Shown: in pieces, positions 1 through 8,308 of the stretch
Layout: each line of letters opens with the position of its first letter
Position numbering within the stretch: position 1 is the first letter of the stretch
NCBI GenBank assembly: GCA_964557855.1
Contig: CAZLBP010000003.1
Location: forward strand, 1-64,000
Source: JAJRZL01 sp964557855
GTDB taxonomy: Bacteria; Zixibacteria; MSB-5A5; GN15; FEB-12
Reading direction: 5' to 3'
DNA: 64,000 nucleotides
Position numbers and translations under genes: made by a program
The notes under the pieces: generated by a model
The model's database searches: none
What the model was told of the DNA's origin: nothing
Seen by the model: the letters and a program-made list of their open reading frames with translations, nothing else

Positions 1-148
1 GGCAACAACTATTGCCGATACAACACACAGCCCCGCCCCAAGCGGGGCTGTCGTGCTTCCGGGATGCAAAAATCCGTCCCTCCCAAATCTCACCCTCGCT
101 GCATTCAGTCAATTATCCAATAACCGGTTCGTCAAGCGGCTAAACCCA

Positions 149-177
149 TTGACAAGGCTTGCCCTTTTTGATACCAT
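149..177 (+). promoter_or_regulatory. Sigma70-type promoter of the EF-G-like gene
   Basis: A perfect -35 box TTGACA (149-154) is separated by exactly 17 nt from TACCAT (172-177), a 4/6 match to the -10 consensus. Transcription would start near 184 and give a leader of about 70 nt before the GTG start at 256. That leader carries a hairpin (arms 199-205 AGCCGCC and 215-221 GGCGGCT) of unknown role. Further upstream, at 29-49, another hairpin (AGCCCCGC/GCGGGGCT) may end a gene lying left of the window, but it has no T tract. Confidence 0.6.
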
Positions 178-255
178 AAGCCTCTAATTCATGTAACGAG
201 CCGCCGGACTTTCGGGCGGCTGAATTCTAATACGTGAGTCTTTGGAGGTTACTCT

Positions 256-2340
256 GTGAAAGAGTATGCTACAGATAAAATCAGAAATGTCTGTCTGGCA
301 GGCCAACGCGGGAGCGGCAAAACAAGCCTTGCGGACAACGTCGCCTACGTCACCGGCGTCAACAATCGAGTCGGGAGTGTAGACGGCGGATCGTCGCTTC
401 TCGATCATACTGAAAGCGAAATTGCCCGTAAAACATCGATTTCGTCCAAACTCCTGGCATGTCCCTGGAAGGACTGCAAGCTGAACCTTTTCGATGCCCC
501 GGGGCATTCTGATTTCATTGGTGACATGCTTTCCGCGGCCAAAGTCTGTGACAGTGTCGGTTTTCTGATAGATGCTACGTCCGGAGTCGAGGTCGGTACA
601 CAGATCCAGTGGAAGTACCTGACCGACTTTGACGTCTCGAAGTTCTTCTTCGTCAATAAGATGGAAATCGAAAACGCCAATTGGAAATCTTCTCTGGACG
701 CAATCAAGAACGCCTTCGGCAAACAGGCAGTGGCGGTGCAGATTCCGCTGGGACAGGCCAGCGCCTTCAAAGGCATTGTCGACCTGTTACACATGAAGGC
801 ATATGAATATAGCGGCGACGGCAAACGGACCGAAACCGACCTGCCCGCGGATCTGAAAGAAACAGCCGAGGCGCAGCACGAACAGCTCGTCGAGGTCGCG
901 GCCGAAGCTGATGACACCTTGCTGGAAAAGTACTTTGAAGACGGTACACTGAGTGATGACGATATCAGAAAAGGTCTAAAGCTGGGGATCAACCGCGGCA
1001 AGCTCTTCCCGGTTCTGTTCGGCTCCGCCGGAAACGGTGCCGGAGTCCAGGTGCTGCTCGACTTCATTGTGGAGTACTTGCCTTCACCCGATCAAATGCC
1101 CCCACTGAAAGCTCAAAAGCAAGATAGTGACGAGATTGTTGAAGTTCCCTGTGACCCATCCGGGACGCCCCTCGCTTACGTGTTCAAGATCGCCTCGGAA
1201 GGACATCTGGGTGAAATGGCGTATTTCAGGACGTACTCCGGTACCGTAACTTCGGGAACCGATTTCAAGAACATACAGAACAATACGACAGAAAGAGCCA
1301 CCCAGATATACACTTTCCAGGGCAAAAACCGAGAGGATATGACTTCCGCTCCGGCCGGCGACATCGGGGTCCTGGTCAAGCTGAAGAACACCCACACGGG
1401 CGATACACTCGTGGCCGGAAATCAGAATCTGGTTGTTCCGCTCGTGAAGTACCCTAACCCGGTAATGGACGTTGCTATCACATCGAAGTCAAAAGGAGAC
1501 GAAGACAAAGTCGGCACCGGGTTGCAGAAGATCAGTCAGGAAGATCCCACCTTCCGATTGGTCCATGACCCCGCTCTGAAGCAGCTCGTTTTGTACGGCC
1601 AGGGTTCGACTCAAATCGAGATCATCTCCGAAAAACTCAAGAAGCGATTCGGTGTCGAGGTAGAACACAAGAAACCGAAAATCGCCTACCGTGAAACGAT
1701 CAAGAGTACGGTAGAGCAACAATATCGTCACAAAAAACAATCCGGCGGCAGAGGCCAATTTGGCGAGGTGTTTATCAGATTGTCTCCGAACGAGCGTGGC
1801 GCGGGGTTCGAGTTCGTCGATGAAATCAAGGGCGGCGTCATCCCCTCCAAGTTCATTCCAGCCGTCGAAAAAGGTATTGTCGAATCGATGCAGCACGGCG
1901 GACTGGCCGGGTCTCAAATCGTGGATGTCAAGGTAGCACTTTACTACGGCTCGTACCACGAAGTCGATTCCTCGGATATGGCCTTCAAGATCGCCGGTTC
2001 CATGGCCTTCCGCGAGGGCTTCATGAAAGCCAAACCGGTATTGCTCGAACCGATTTATAACGTGGAAGTTTATGTACCCGATGATTTCACCGGAGACGTG
2101 ATGGGCGATCTGTCGTCACGACGGGGCAAGATCGCCGGCATGGATCCGGACGGCACCTCCCAGCGAATACGGGCCACCATCCCTCAGGCCGAGCTGTATC
2201 AGTACTCGGTTGACTTGAGATCCATGACCCAGGGTCAGGGGATGTACGGCATCGAATTCTCTCATTACGAAGAAGTACCGCATGAAATCGCTCAGAAGGT
2301 AATCGAAGAAGCCAAGAGCCAGCAAGAAGAAGACAATTAG
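256..2340 (+). CDS. EF-G-like translational GTPase (EF-G-2 type paralogue)
   Basis: This 694-residue protein has the full EF-G length and domain order: an N-terminal GTPase domain, a beta-barrel domain II from about residue 300, and C-terminal domains III-V. The P-loop is GQRGSGKT (residues 16-23), not the GHIDAGKT of canonical EF-G. G3 is DAPGH (80-84) and G4 is NKME (134-137). The divergent P-loop and the replaced RGITI switch region place it in the EF-G-like class found beside the true fusA in many bacteria, not as the main translocase; its role in translation is not settled. The GTG start is chosen because GGAGG at 244-248 sits 7 nt upstream. It has its own promoter and a strong hairpin downstream, and appears monocistronic. 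Confidence 0.9.
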   Translation: MKEYATDKIRNVCLAGQRGSGKTSLADNVAYVTGVNNRVGSVDGGSSLLDHTESEIARKTSISSKLLACPWKDCKLNLFDAPGHSDFIGDMLSAAKVCDSVGFLIDATSGVEVGTQIQWKYLTDFDVSKFFFVNKMEIENANWKSSLDAIKNAFGKQAVAVQIPLGQASAFKGIVDLLHMKAYEYSGDGKRTETDLPADLKETAEAQHEQLVEVAAEADDTLLEKYFEDGTLSDDDIRKGLKLGINRGKLFPVLFGSAGNGAGVQVLLDFIVEYLPSPDQMPPLKAQKQDSDEIVEVPCDPSGTPLAYVFKIASEGHLGEMAYFRTYSGTVTSGTDFKNIQNNTTERATQIYTFQGKNREDMTSAPAGDIGVLVKLKNTHTGDTLVAGNQNLVVPLVKYPNPVMDVAITSKSKGDEDKVGTGLQKISQEDPTFRLVHDPALKQLVLYGQGSTQIEIISEKLKKRFGVEVEHKKPKIAYRETIKSTVEQQYRHKKQSGGRGQFGEVFIRLSPNERGAGFEFVDEIKGGVIPSKFIPAVEKGIVESMQHGGLAGSQIVDVKVALYYGSYHEVDSSDMAFKIAGSMAFREGFMKAKPVLLEPIYNVEVYVPDDFTGDVMGDLSSRRGKIAGMDPDGTSQRIRATIPQAELYQYSVDLRSMTQGQGMYGIEFSHYEEVPHEIAQKVIEEAKSQQEEDN

Positions 2341-2364
2341 TTTACCCACATATCCCTCCTCTGT

Positions 2365-2410
2365 AGAACGATCTGTAGCTGCCACAGTTGCAGATCGTTC
2401 TTGTGTTTCG
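2365..2410 (+). terminator. Probable terminator of the EF-G-like gene
   Basis: An 11-bp perfect stem (AGAACGATCTG 2365-2375 with CAGATCGTTCT 2391-2401) is followed by TGTGTTT. It lies 25 nt after the stop codon, between two convergent genes. The T tract is short, so termination may be partial or bidirectional. Confidence 0.6.
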
Positions 2411-2423
2411 GGGAGTCTGTATC

Positions 2424-2561
2424 TGTTGCGACAAGTCTCGATCCCGCCTTACGGGATTGTGACCTGGCGCAGTCGGGCCACTTGTGTCCCCAACCGCCGG
2501 CTCGCACTTTGTAATGTTGCGACAGGTCTTGAGCCCGCCCTGCAGGATTGTGACCTGGCGC
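2424..2561 (+). repeat. Pair of imperfect 47-bp direct repeats
   Basis: Copies at 2424-2470 and 2515-2561 match at about 41 of 47 positions. Both begin TGTTGCGACA and end GGATTGTGACCTGGCGC. They lie in the convergent intergenic space between the EF-G-like gene and the lipoprotein gene. No open frame spans them. The GACAGGTC and GACCTG cores recall the palindromic repeat at 6335, 10506 and 29237. Confidence 0.7.
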
Positions 2562-2578
2562 TTCCACCGCCACAATCA

Positions 2579-3427
2579 TCAGTCGGAAGCAGCTGAATCG
2601 CCTGTTACCGCTACCGCCAGCTTGCTCTTCAACCACACCTTCGTCTCCTGCGGCAATTGCGGACGTCCCCCCGATGGAGTCCTCCCCTCGCCTCGTCCGG
2701 GAGGCTGACCTCCCGGCGGACCGAATTCTGCACCACTTCCAAATCCATCGTCACGCCCCGCAAACCGACGCCCTCTCTCTCCCCCGCCCCACTTGAGTCC
2801 AATGCCCAGTGGTCGACCCGGTGTTGTGCCCAGTCCATAATCCCGAACCCGACTCTCCCCGAGCGGCACACTGAATTCATAGACAAAGGAATCCTGGTCG
2901 CGCCCATACGCCGCCGATGGACCCTGGGAGCCTTCCGGATCAATCTCCTTCTCGACAATGACATCCTTGATGTAACAGACGAACTCGTTTCGACCCGGCC
3001 CTCTATCAGGGCCACGAAACCGACCCGATTTCTCGTCAGTTCCTTCAGGAAGTCCACGGCCTTGTCCTGCGAACTGCATCATCTCCTCGGGCGACGGGCC
3101 GCCCTTATACCGCAGCATAAACCGTTTGTCATTTTTACCATTGGCGTCGAGCCAGATGGTCAATCCGTTCGCCGTCATCGATCGTATCCACATCGGGTCC
3201 CGAAACCGAAATAGCAGATAGAGATTGGCCGAATCATTGGCCAAACCGAACACGATCTGCTCTTCTTCGAAGTAGGTAGTTGGTATTTCACTCCAATCCG
3301 AGAACGCGCCATCGACCTGGATTTCCATTGCAGCCCATTGGCTGTCCAGTTCGGGAATGCCCTTACAGCCGGTGAGGCTTGCAGCAAGAAGTGCCACAAC
3401 AACGGTATTGCGCCAAAATCTTGTCAT
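2579..3427 (-). CDS. Lipoprotein with CBM9-like/DOMON-like beta-sandwich domain
   Basis: The first 21 residues form a lipoprotein signal ending in the lipobox LTGC, so the mature protein should be lipidated at Cys21. The segment after it (about residues 35-125, with SDWSEIP and YLLFRFRDP) resembles carbohydrate-binding family 9-type sandwich domains, which often read D/W-rich ligands or heme. A Gly/Arg/Pro-rich low-complexity stretch (about 195-260) follows. I give the ATG at 3427 because it yields a normal signal peptide. A TTG at 3454 has a better Shine-Dalgarno (AAGGA, 9 nt away) and would add nine residues. Function and ligand are unknown. Confidence 0.65.
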   Translation of the reverse strand: MTRFWRNTVVVALLAASLTGCKGIPELDSQWAAMEIQVDGAFSDWSEIPTTYFEEEQIVFGLANDSANLYLLFRFRDPMWIRSMTANGLTIWLDANGKNDKRFMLRYKGGPSPEEMMQFAGQGRGLPEGTDEKSGRFRGPDRGPGRNEFVCYIKDVIVEKEIDPEGSQGPSAAYGRDQDSFVYEFSVPLGESRVRDYGLGTTPGRPLGIGLKWGGGERGRRFAGRDDGFGSGAEFGPPGGQPPGRGEGRTPSGGRPQLPQETKVWLKSKLAVAVTGDSAASD

Positions 3428-3576
3428 GTCAATGACATCGTAAGACAACTGCAATTGGGTCTTTCCTTCACATTATCCATTAGACAGCGGTATAGCCGAG
3501 ACTGATTAATGTCGCATTGAGGGTTTGAGGGGGTTCTTTTCATATGATGGTTCTAGTCGATTGTGTGTGGAGGGGA

Positions 3577-3603
3577 TGGATTCCCGCTTTCGCGGGAATG
3601 ACA
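3577..3603 (+). repeat. Dispersed hairpin repeat, family C copy 1
   Basis: A 27-nt unit with stem TTCCCGC/CGCGGGAA around a TTT loop, flanked by TGGA and TGACA. An inverted copy at 29059-29085 differs at one position, and a third copy at 29260-29286 has both arms changed in a compensatory way. It lies between the ammonia-lyase and lipoprotein genes. Similar ATTCCC...GGGAAT hairpins occur in many bacterial genomes. Confidence 0.7.
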
Positions 3604-3632
3604 AGAGAATGGTCACGAATGACAGTTGGAAA

Positions 3633-5156
3633 TTACCCGAGACTACCCACCTCCCTCTCCACCTCTTCCAGTATCTCACAACTCCGCACCAACTCCTTCA
3701 TCCTCGTGTGGTCCGGGTATAGCGGTCGGTCCTCATCCAAAAAGTCGACATATTTGCGGATCACCTCACGCGCCTTCGTCGTCCCCTTGCCGAATTTGTA
3801 GTCCCGAAAATCCAGCGCCTGAGCGGCCGCCATGAACTCAATCCCTAAAACACCATACGCATTATCCAGGATCTGCCCGTTTTTGATGGCCGTATTCATC
3901 CCCATCGAGACGAAATCCTCCTGGTCGGCCGCCGCCGGAATCGACTGTATCGATGCCGGCATAGACAGGATGCGCTGCTCCACAATCAGGCTATCAGCCG
4001 TGTACTGACTCAACATCAGACCCGAAAACATCCCGGCCCCCTTTGTCAGAAACGGCGGTAACCCGACACTGAGCGCCGGGTTGTTGAGACGGTTCATCCG
4101 ACGCTCCGACAGGACACTGATCATGGTAATCGCGACACCCGCCATGTCCATCGGCAACGACACCGGTGTTCCCTGGAAATTGGCGCCTGAAAGCTGCAGG
4201 TTCTCCTCCGGGAAAAAGACCGGGTTATCCCCCACGTTGTTGAGCTCAATCTCCACTTGCGACCGCGCATACTCCAGCGCGTCATGAGCGGCGCCTATTA
4301 CCTGCGGTGTGGAACGCATTGAATAGGCATCCTGAACTTTGCACTTTATCCGTCCTTCCGCCAGGTCTCCCCCTTCAATCATCTTCTGAATCCCCTTGGC
4401 GCTCCGAACCGCTCCCTTGAAACCTCGCGCTCCCAGCAATTTGGGAGTATACGGCCGCATATTCGCTCTGAGAGCCTCCAGCGACATCGCACAGGCGATC
4501 TCCGCCTGTTTCAGCCATCGGTTGGCATCATACAGAAACAGCGCACCCATAGCCGTCATGACATTGGACCCGTTAATAATCGCCAGACCATCACGCGCCA
4601 TCAGACCGGGTATGGGAATACCGGCTTTGTCCATAGCCGTTTTGCCGTCGAGGAGTTCGCCCTTGTAATACGCCTTCCCCTCGCCCAGCATGAGCAGGGC
4701 GAGCTGTGCCATCGGCGCCAGATCACCACAGGCTCCCACCGAGCCCTTCTGACAGACGAACGGCGTCACGCCTCTATTGAGCATCTCGACCAGCGTCAAC
4801 GTAATCTCCGGACGGACAGCCGACTGGCCATGCGCATGGACATTTATCCGTGACGCCATTGCCCCGCGGATATGCTCGATCGGGGCCGGATCACCTATCC
4901 CGGCCGAATGGTTGTATATCAAGTATTTCTGAAAATCCTGAATCTGGTCATCATCAAGTAAGACCTCGGAAAACTCCCCGATTCCCGTGTTGACGCCATA
5001 CATGGTCTCTTTCGCCTCGATCTTCTTCTCAAGCATGGCGCGGCACTTTTTTATGCGCTTCAAAGCTTCGGGATGCAACTCCACCGGCTCGTTGTGTCTG
5101 GCAATATCAACCAACCTCTCAATTGTCAAACCTGAACCATCCAAGACTATAGCCAT
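3633..5156 (-). CDS. Aromatic amino acid ammonia-lyase (HAL/PAL/TAL, MIO family) with Ala-Cys-Gly triad
   Basis: The 507-residue length and overall sequence fit histidine/phenylalanine/tyrosine ammonia-lyases or aminomutases, which remove ammonia from an aromatic amino acid using a self-made MIO electrophile. Tyr53 in YGVNTGIG is the conserved catalytic tyrosine. The MIO tripeptide, normally Ala-Ser-Gly, reads Ala142-Cys143-Gly144; the codon is TGT. In Pseudomonas HAL, Ser143-to-Cys retains activity, so the enzyme may still mature. The histidine-base motif ENTRG of HAL is DNAYG here, and no other hut genes are near, so histidine as substrate is not assured; phenylalanine or tyrosine are possible. 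The ATG follows AGGAG at a good distance. The 248-bp gap upstream (5157-5404) has only a doubtful 36-codon frame. Confidence 0.88.
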   Translation of the reverse strand: MAIVLDGSGLTIERLVDIARHNEPVELHPEALKRIKKCRAMLEKKIEAKETMYGVNTGIGEFSEVLLDDDQIQDFQKYLIYNHSAGIGDPAPIEHIRGAMASRINVHAHGQSAVRPEITLTLVEMLNRGVTPFVCQKGSVGACGDLAPMAQLALLMLGEGKAYYKGELLDGKTAMDKAGIPIPGLMARDGLAIINGSNVMTAMGALFLYDANRWLKQAEIACAMSLEALRANMRPYTPKLLGARGFKGAVRSAKGIQKMIEGGDLAEGRIKCKVQDAYSMRSTPQVIGAAHDALEYARSQVEIELNNVGDNPVFFPEENLQLSGANFQGTPVSLPMDMAGVAITMISVLSERRMNRLNNPALSVGLPPFLTKGAGMFSGLMLSQYTADSLIVEQRILSMPASIQSIPAAADQEDFVSMGMNTAIKNGQILDNAYGVLGIEFMAAAQALDFRDYKFGKGTTKAREVIRKYVDFLDEDRPLYPDHTRMKELVRSCEILEEVEREVGSLG

Positions 5157-5404
5157 TTATCGTTACTCCTGATTCGTTGATTTCATTTCTGAGGATTCGA
5201 CTCAAGTCACCGCAGCAGACGGCTGCCGATACCTTAGGTGTCCTGTAGTCCTGAGGCGGAATTCGGAGTATACCGTGTCGGGACCTTGGTGACCGGGTCT
5301 GTGGTATCGTTGCTCATGTCTGGACTGTCTATCCGAGGTTCCATAAATACTCTCTTCCATTTCAAATAAACAGACTTCGACCGGGTATTGTCAAACGAAT
5401 TCAG

Positions 5405-6271
5405 ATGTCACATATTGATGCCATGGACGCGGACCTACTTCTCAGCGACTATCTCAGTCGGCAGGATTTCGTGGCCTTCGATACCGAAACGACGGGTCTG
5501 TGGGCTCCATCGTGTCGCATTGTCGAAATCGGCGCGGTCAAGTTCAGGCTCGGCGAGCCGGACTATGATACGTTTCAGTCGCTCATAAACCCGGAGCGGC
5601 CCATCCCGTCGGAAGTTATTCGGATACATGGGATTACCGATGAGATGGTGGCCGGGGCCCCTTCGGCCGCAGAGGTCCTTCAGGACTTCTTCGAATTCTG
5701 TAGCGAATCGGCCGTTCTGATAGCCCATAACGCCCCGTTTGACATTTCGTTTGTCGGGTGTGAGCTGGATCGGGCGCAGATGGATTATGGTGACCATGTT
5801 ATCCTGGACACACTGGACATCTTTCAGCGATTCCATCCCGAGATCGCTTCCTATTCTCTGCTGTCTCTGGCGCAGCACTTTGCCGTAGCGGTCACACAAG
5901 CCCACCGTGCCGTGGCCGACGCTCTGATCGTCAAGCATCTCTTTGAACTGGCGGCCGATAAGTTCAGTTTCGTTCATTCCGCCGACGATTTGATCGCTAT
6001 ACTGACAACCTATCGCATGACTGACTGGCAGTCGCAGTACGGTACCCTGCCAGATCAATTCGCCGACCTGACGCGTGCTATCGAGGAGAACCGGCGAGTC
6101 CGAATCACCTATACGAATAACCTCCAAGGTCAGAGTACACGCGTCATCCGTCCCAAACAGGTCTACCAAATGCGCTCCGCTTTTTACATCAATGCCTACT
6201 GCGAACGTGCCGGAGCCGAGCGGACGTTTCGGTTAGACAGGATTGGAGACTACACCGTTCTGACTGAATAG
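5405..6271 (+). CDS. DnaQ-like DEDDh 3'-5' exonuclease fused to a C-terminal WYL domain
   Basis: Residues 20-185 form a DnaQ/epsilon-type exonuclease with all acidic metal ligands visible: Asp26 and Glu28 in DTET, Asp113 in HNAPFD, and His167/Asp172 in AHRAVADA. This is the proofreading or repair nuclease fold acting on single-stranded 3' ends. Residues 226-286 read as a WYL domain, with the conserved run of ITY, then R..RP..VY, then FYINAYC, then RTFRLDRI. WYL domains bind ligands or nucleic acid and usually sit in regulators and defence proteins, so the fusion suggests a nuclease under allosteric control; that is inference. The ATG start has no clear ribosome site, and a second ATG lies six codons in. 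Confidence 0.82.
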   Translation: MSHIDAMDADLLLSDYLSRQDFVAFDTETTGLWAPSCRIVEIGAVKFRLGEPDYDTFQSLINPERPIPSEVIRIHGITDEMVAGAPSAAEVLQDFFEFCSESAVLIAHNAPFDISFVGCELDRAQMDYGDHVILDTLDIFQRFHPEIASYSLLSLAQHFAVAVTQAHRAVADALIVKHLFELAADKFSFVHSADDLIAILTTYRMTDWQSQYGTLPDQFADLTRAIEENRRVRITYTNNLQGQSTRVIRPKQVYQMRSAFYINAYCERAGAERTFRLDRIGDYTVLTE

Positions 6272-6334
6272 ACCAGTAGAACACAACCCAACGTGACAGT
6301 GCCAACTCATATCGGGGCGCGATTCTCCTTGTAG

Positions 6335-6354
6335 GGACAGGTCGCGACCTGTCC
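6335..6354 (+). repeat. Dispersed 20-bp palindrome, family A copy 1
   Basis: Perfect palindrome GGACAGGTCGCGACCTGTCC, preceded by GTAG. Identical 20-mers occur at 10506-10525 and 29237-29256, always between genes. The gap 6272-6525 holds nothing else recognised. Confidence 0.85.
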
Positions 6355-6525
6355 GCCTTCAAACTCCCACAATATCCGCACGATTTGCCTACAATACCGA
6401 TGTTGAATCAGTCATTGCACACATTAATAAAAAGATTAGTATGCCACATGATGACAAAGGACCGCCAAAGAAAAAAACGACTATTCCCAAACGAACCCAT
6501 TTTCTGAAGGACTCCCAACCAATAC

Positions 6526-6553
6526 AAAAAACCCCCGCTTCCGCGAGGGTTTT
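6526..6553 (-). terminator. Rho-independent terminator of tRNA-Ala
   Basis: On the minus strand, ACCCTCGC-GGAA-GCGGGGGT forms a GC-rich stem with a GNRA-type tetraloop. It is followed by a run of six T, directly downstream of the tRNA 3' end. Confidence 0.8.
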
Positions 6554-6559
6554 CCGATT

Positions 6560-6635
<76 letters not shown>

Positions 6636-6651
6636 GTGATTTTGCTGCCCC

Positions 6652-6680
6652 TTTATACACATGATATCGACTGAAGTCAA
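6652..6680 (-). promoter_or_regulatory. Promoter of tRNA-Ala
   Basis: Minus-strand TTGACT (6680-6675), a 17-nt spacer and TATAAA (6657-6652). The -10 box ends 16 nt before the tRNA 5' end, a normal layout for a tRNA gene. Confidence 0.85.
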
Positions 6681-6758
6681 GTATTTCTGTAATTCCAATG
6701 GGATTCGGTGGCTTCCGTTCCGGGTGTTCCATCGGCTCAGCTGAGAACGTCACGGATG

Positions 6759-8147
6759 CTACCGCTCTCGTACCAGACAAAACGGCAGTCCTGCAATCGC
6801 AATCCCCATCATGATCAAGACCACGTGCCCGTAGGCCTCGACAAACTGCGCCGGCGTCTCCGAAGTACCCCCGAAATACCGGGACTCGAAAAAAGCAAAC
6901 AATGCCGTGGAAATGGCTATCCCCATCGACATGCCGATGTTTCGCGATGTTGAGATTATCCCCGACACAATCGCCCGCTGGTGCGGGCTCACAGCACCCA
7001 TCATGGCCGAAGAATTAGGCGTGTTGAAAACAGCCACCCCACCTCCCATTAACACCAGACACAGGACTATATACTCATTGGACGCGCCGATCCCCACCCC
7101 TGACAAGAGATACAGCCCCGCGACCAGTACCGACATGCCGAATGTCGTCAACAGTCGGGAACCGATCCGGTCCGATATCCGACCCGACAGAGGCGCTATT
7201 ATGAACATCAACACCGGGAAAATGATCAAGAACAGCCCGACCGTCTGCGGCTCGAAACCCTTGACCCTCTCCAGGTAAAACGGTATCAGGATTATAGCTC
7301 CCGCCAGCGAAATAAACATAATGATAGCCGCCACCAGAGCAGTGGCGAATTGACGGTTCTTCAGAACTTCGAACCCGATCAACGCCTTCTCCGGCTGTGA
7401 CTCGTACCTATAGAAGAGAAACAGAGCCACCAGGGTAAAGGCCAGCAAACCCCAAATTCGGATATTGGTGACCGAGAAATCGTCCAGAAGGGACAGCGCC
7501 AGTGTTCCGGTCAGGAGAGCCAGCGAGATCGTCACGGCGCCCCCCAGATGGAGTTTGCGCGTGACCTTGGGTTTGGGCAGATCCTTGAAATAACGAGCGG
7601 CCAGGAAAAAGCCGACCACTCCGATCGGCAGGTTAATCACGAAAATCGACTGCCAGGGAAAGTATTGCAGCAGGATTCCCCCCAGTGGCGGACCAGTCAT
7701 CATCCCCGCCGAAACCATCATCACCATCATCCCGATAGCCTTCCCCCGCTCATTTTCGGGGAAGACAGTTGCCACCATTCCGGTACCCACCGCTTGAAAC
7801 ATGGCCGATCCGATGGCTTGAACCACGCGACCGCCTATGAGGTATTCTATGGACCCGCTCAATGCACACACCAGCGACCCCAGCCAGAAGAACGTATATC
7901 CGATCCGGTAGGCAAAGCCGTATCCCTTACGTTCCGTCCAGGATCCGAAAACGAGCATCAGCGACACCACCGTCAGCGTATACGCCAGCACCACCCAGGC
8001 CACAACATCAATCTTGCAATTCAGATCGTCGGCAATTGAGGGCAACGCGACGTTGAGGATAGAACCGTCGAGGGTCGACATGAAGGTCCCGATAGCCCCC
8101 ACCGCGAAGAATTTGTACTTGTTGGTCTCGACGACGGTGGTATTCAA
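6759..8147 (-). CDS. MFS drug/proton antiporter, DHA2 (EmrB/QacA) family
   Basis: This 462-residue inner-membrane protein has the DHA2 hallmark TLDGSILNVALP in the first helix, followed by alternating hydrophobic helices consistent with 12-14 spans and the antiporter motif region AGMMTGPPLGG (about 150-160). Family members export drugs, dyes or lipids in exchange for protons; the substrate cannot be read here. No membrane-fusion partner gene is adjacent, so export is probably to the periplasm. The frame starts at TTG 8147 (NTTVVET...) without a good ribosome site, so the exact start is uncertain. It is transcribed away from the ECF sigma operon. Confidence 0.9.
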   Translation of the reverse strand: MNTTVVETNKYKFFAVGAIGTFMSTLDGSILNVALPSIADDLNCKIDVVAWVVLAYTLTVVSLMLVFGSWTERKGYGFAYRIGYTFFWLGSLVCALSGSIEYLIGGRVVQAIGSAMFQAVGTGMVATVFPENERGKAIGMMVMMVSAGMMTGPPLGGILLQYFPWQSIFVINLPIGVVGFFLAARYFKDLPKPKVTRKLHLGGAVTISLALLTGTLALSLLDDFSVTNIRIWGLLAFTLVALFLFYRYESQPEKALIGFEVLKNRQFATALVAAIIMFISLAGAIILIPFYLERVKGFEPQTVGLFLIIFPVLMFIIAPLSGRISDRIGSRLLTTFGMSVLVAGLYLLSGVGIGASNEYIVLCLVLMGGGVAVFNTPNSSAMMGAVSPHQRAIVSGIISTSRNIGMSMGIAISTALFAFFESRYFGGTSETPAQFVEAYGHVVLIMMGIAIAGLPFCLVRER

Positions 8148-8205
8148 GGAAACAACTATATCTTATAAGTCATTGTCTAAAAAAAGATTGACAAACTCAG
8201 CGTCA

Positions 8206-8234
8206 ACCATAAGGTTTGGTATCAATGGAGTCAA
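8206..8234 (-). promoter_or_regulatory. Putative promoter of the DHA2 exporter
   Basis: Minus-strand TTGACT (8234-8229), 17 nt, TATGGT (8211-8206, 4/6). A plus-strand TTGACA at 8188-8193, inside the inverted pair TTGAC-N9-GTCAA, may serve the divergent sigma factor gene, so the two promoters would overlap. Confidence 0.35.
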
Positions 8235-8308
8235 TAACTTTTCTTGTGGATGTCACTAAACAGGTGCTCCAGTTGCGCGTCTCTAAGTAGTGTCGGACAG
8301 TTCGGGAA

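Noticed and set aside
29..49. GC-rich hairpin at the left edge as a firm terminator
   Set aside because: The stem is perfect but no T run follows and the upstream gene is outside the window, so it is only mentioned.
2484..3214. Plus-strand open frames opposite the lipoprotein gene
   Set aside because: Pro/Arg/Ser-rich translations typical of antisense reading; the minus strand has a proper signal peptide and lipobox.
3633..5156. Naming the ammonia-lyase hutH
   Set aside because: No other hut genes are present and the histidine-specific ENTRG motif is DNAYG, so substrate is left open.
5234..5344. A 36-codon minus-strand frame upstream of the ammonia-lyase gene
   Set aside because: It has an ATG but only a weak purine stretch before it, random-looking composition and no hydrophobic or charged pattern. 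It could be a leader peptide, but there is no support.
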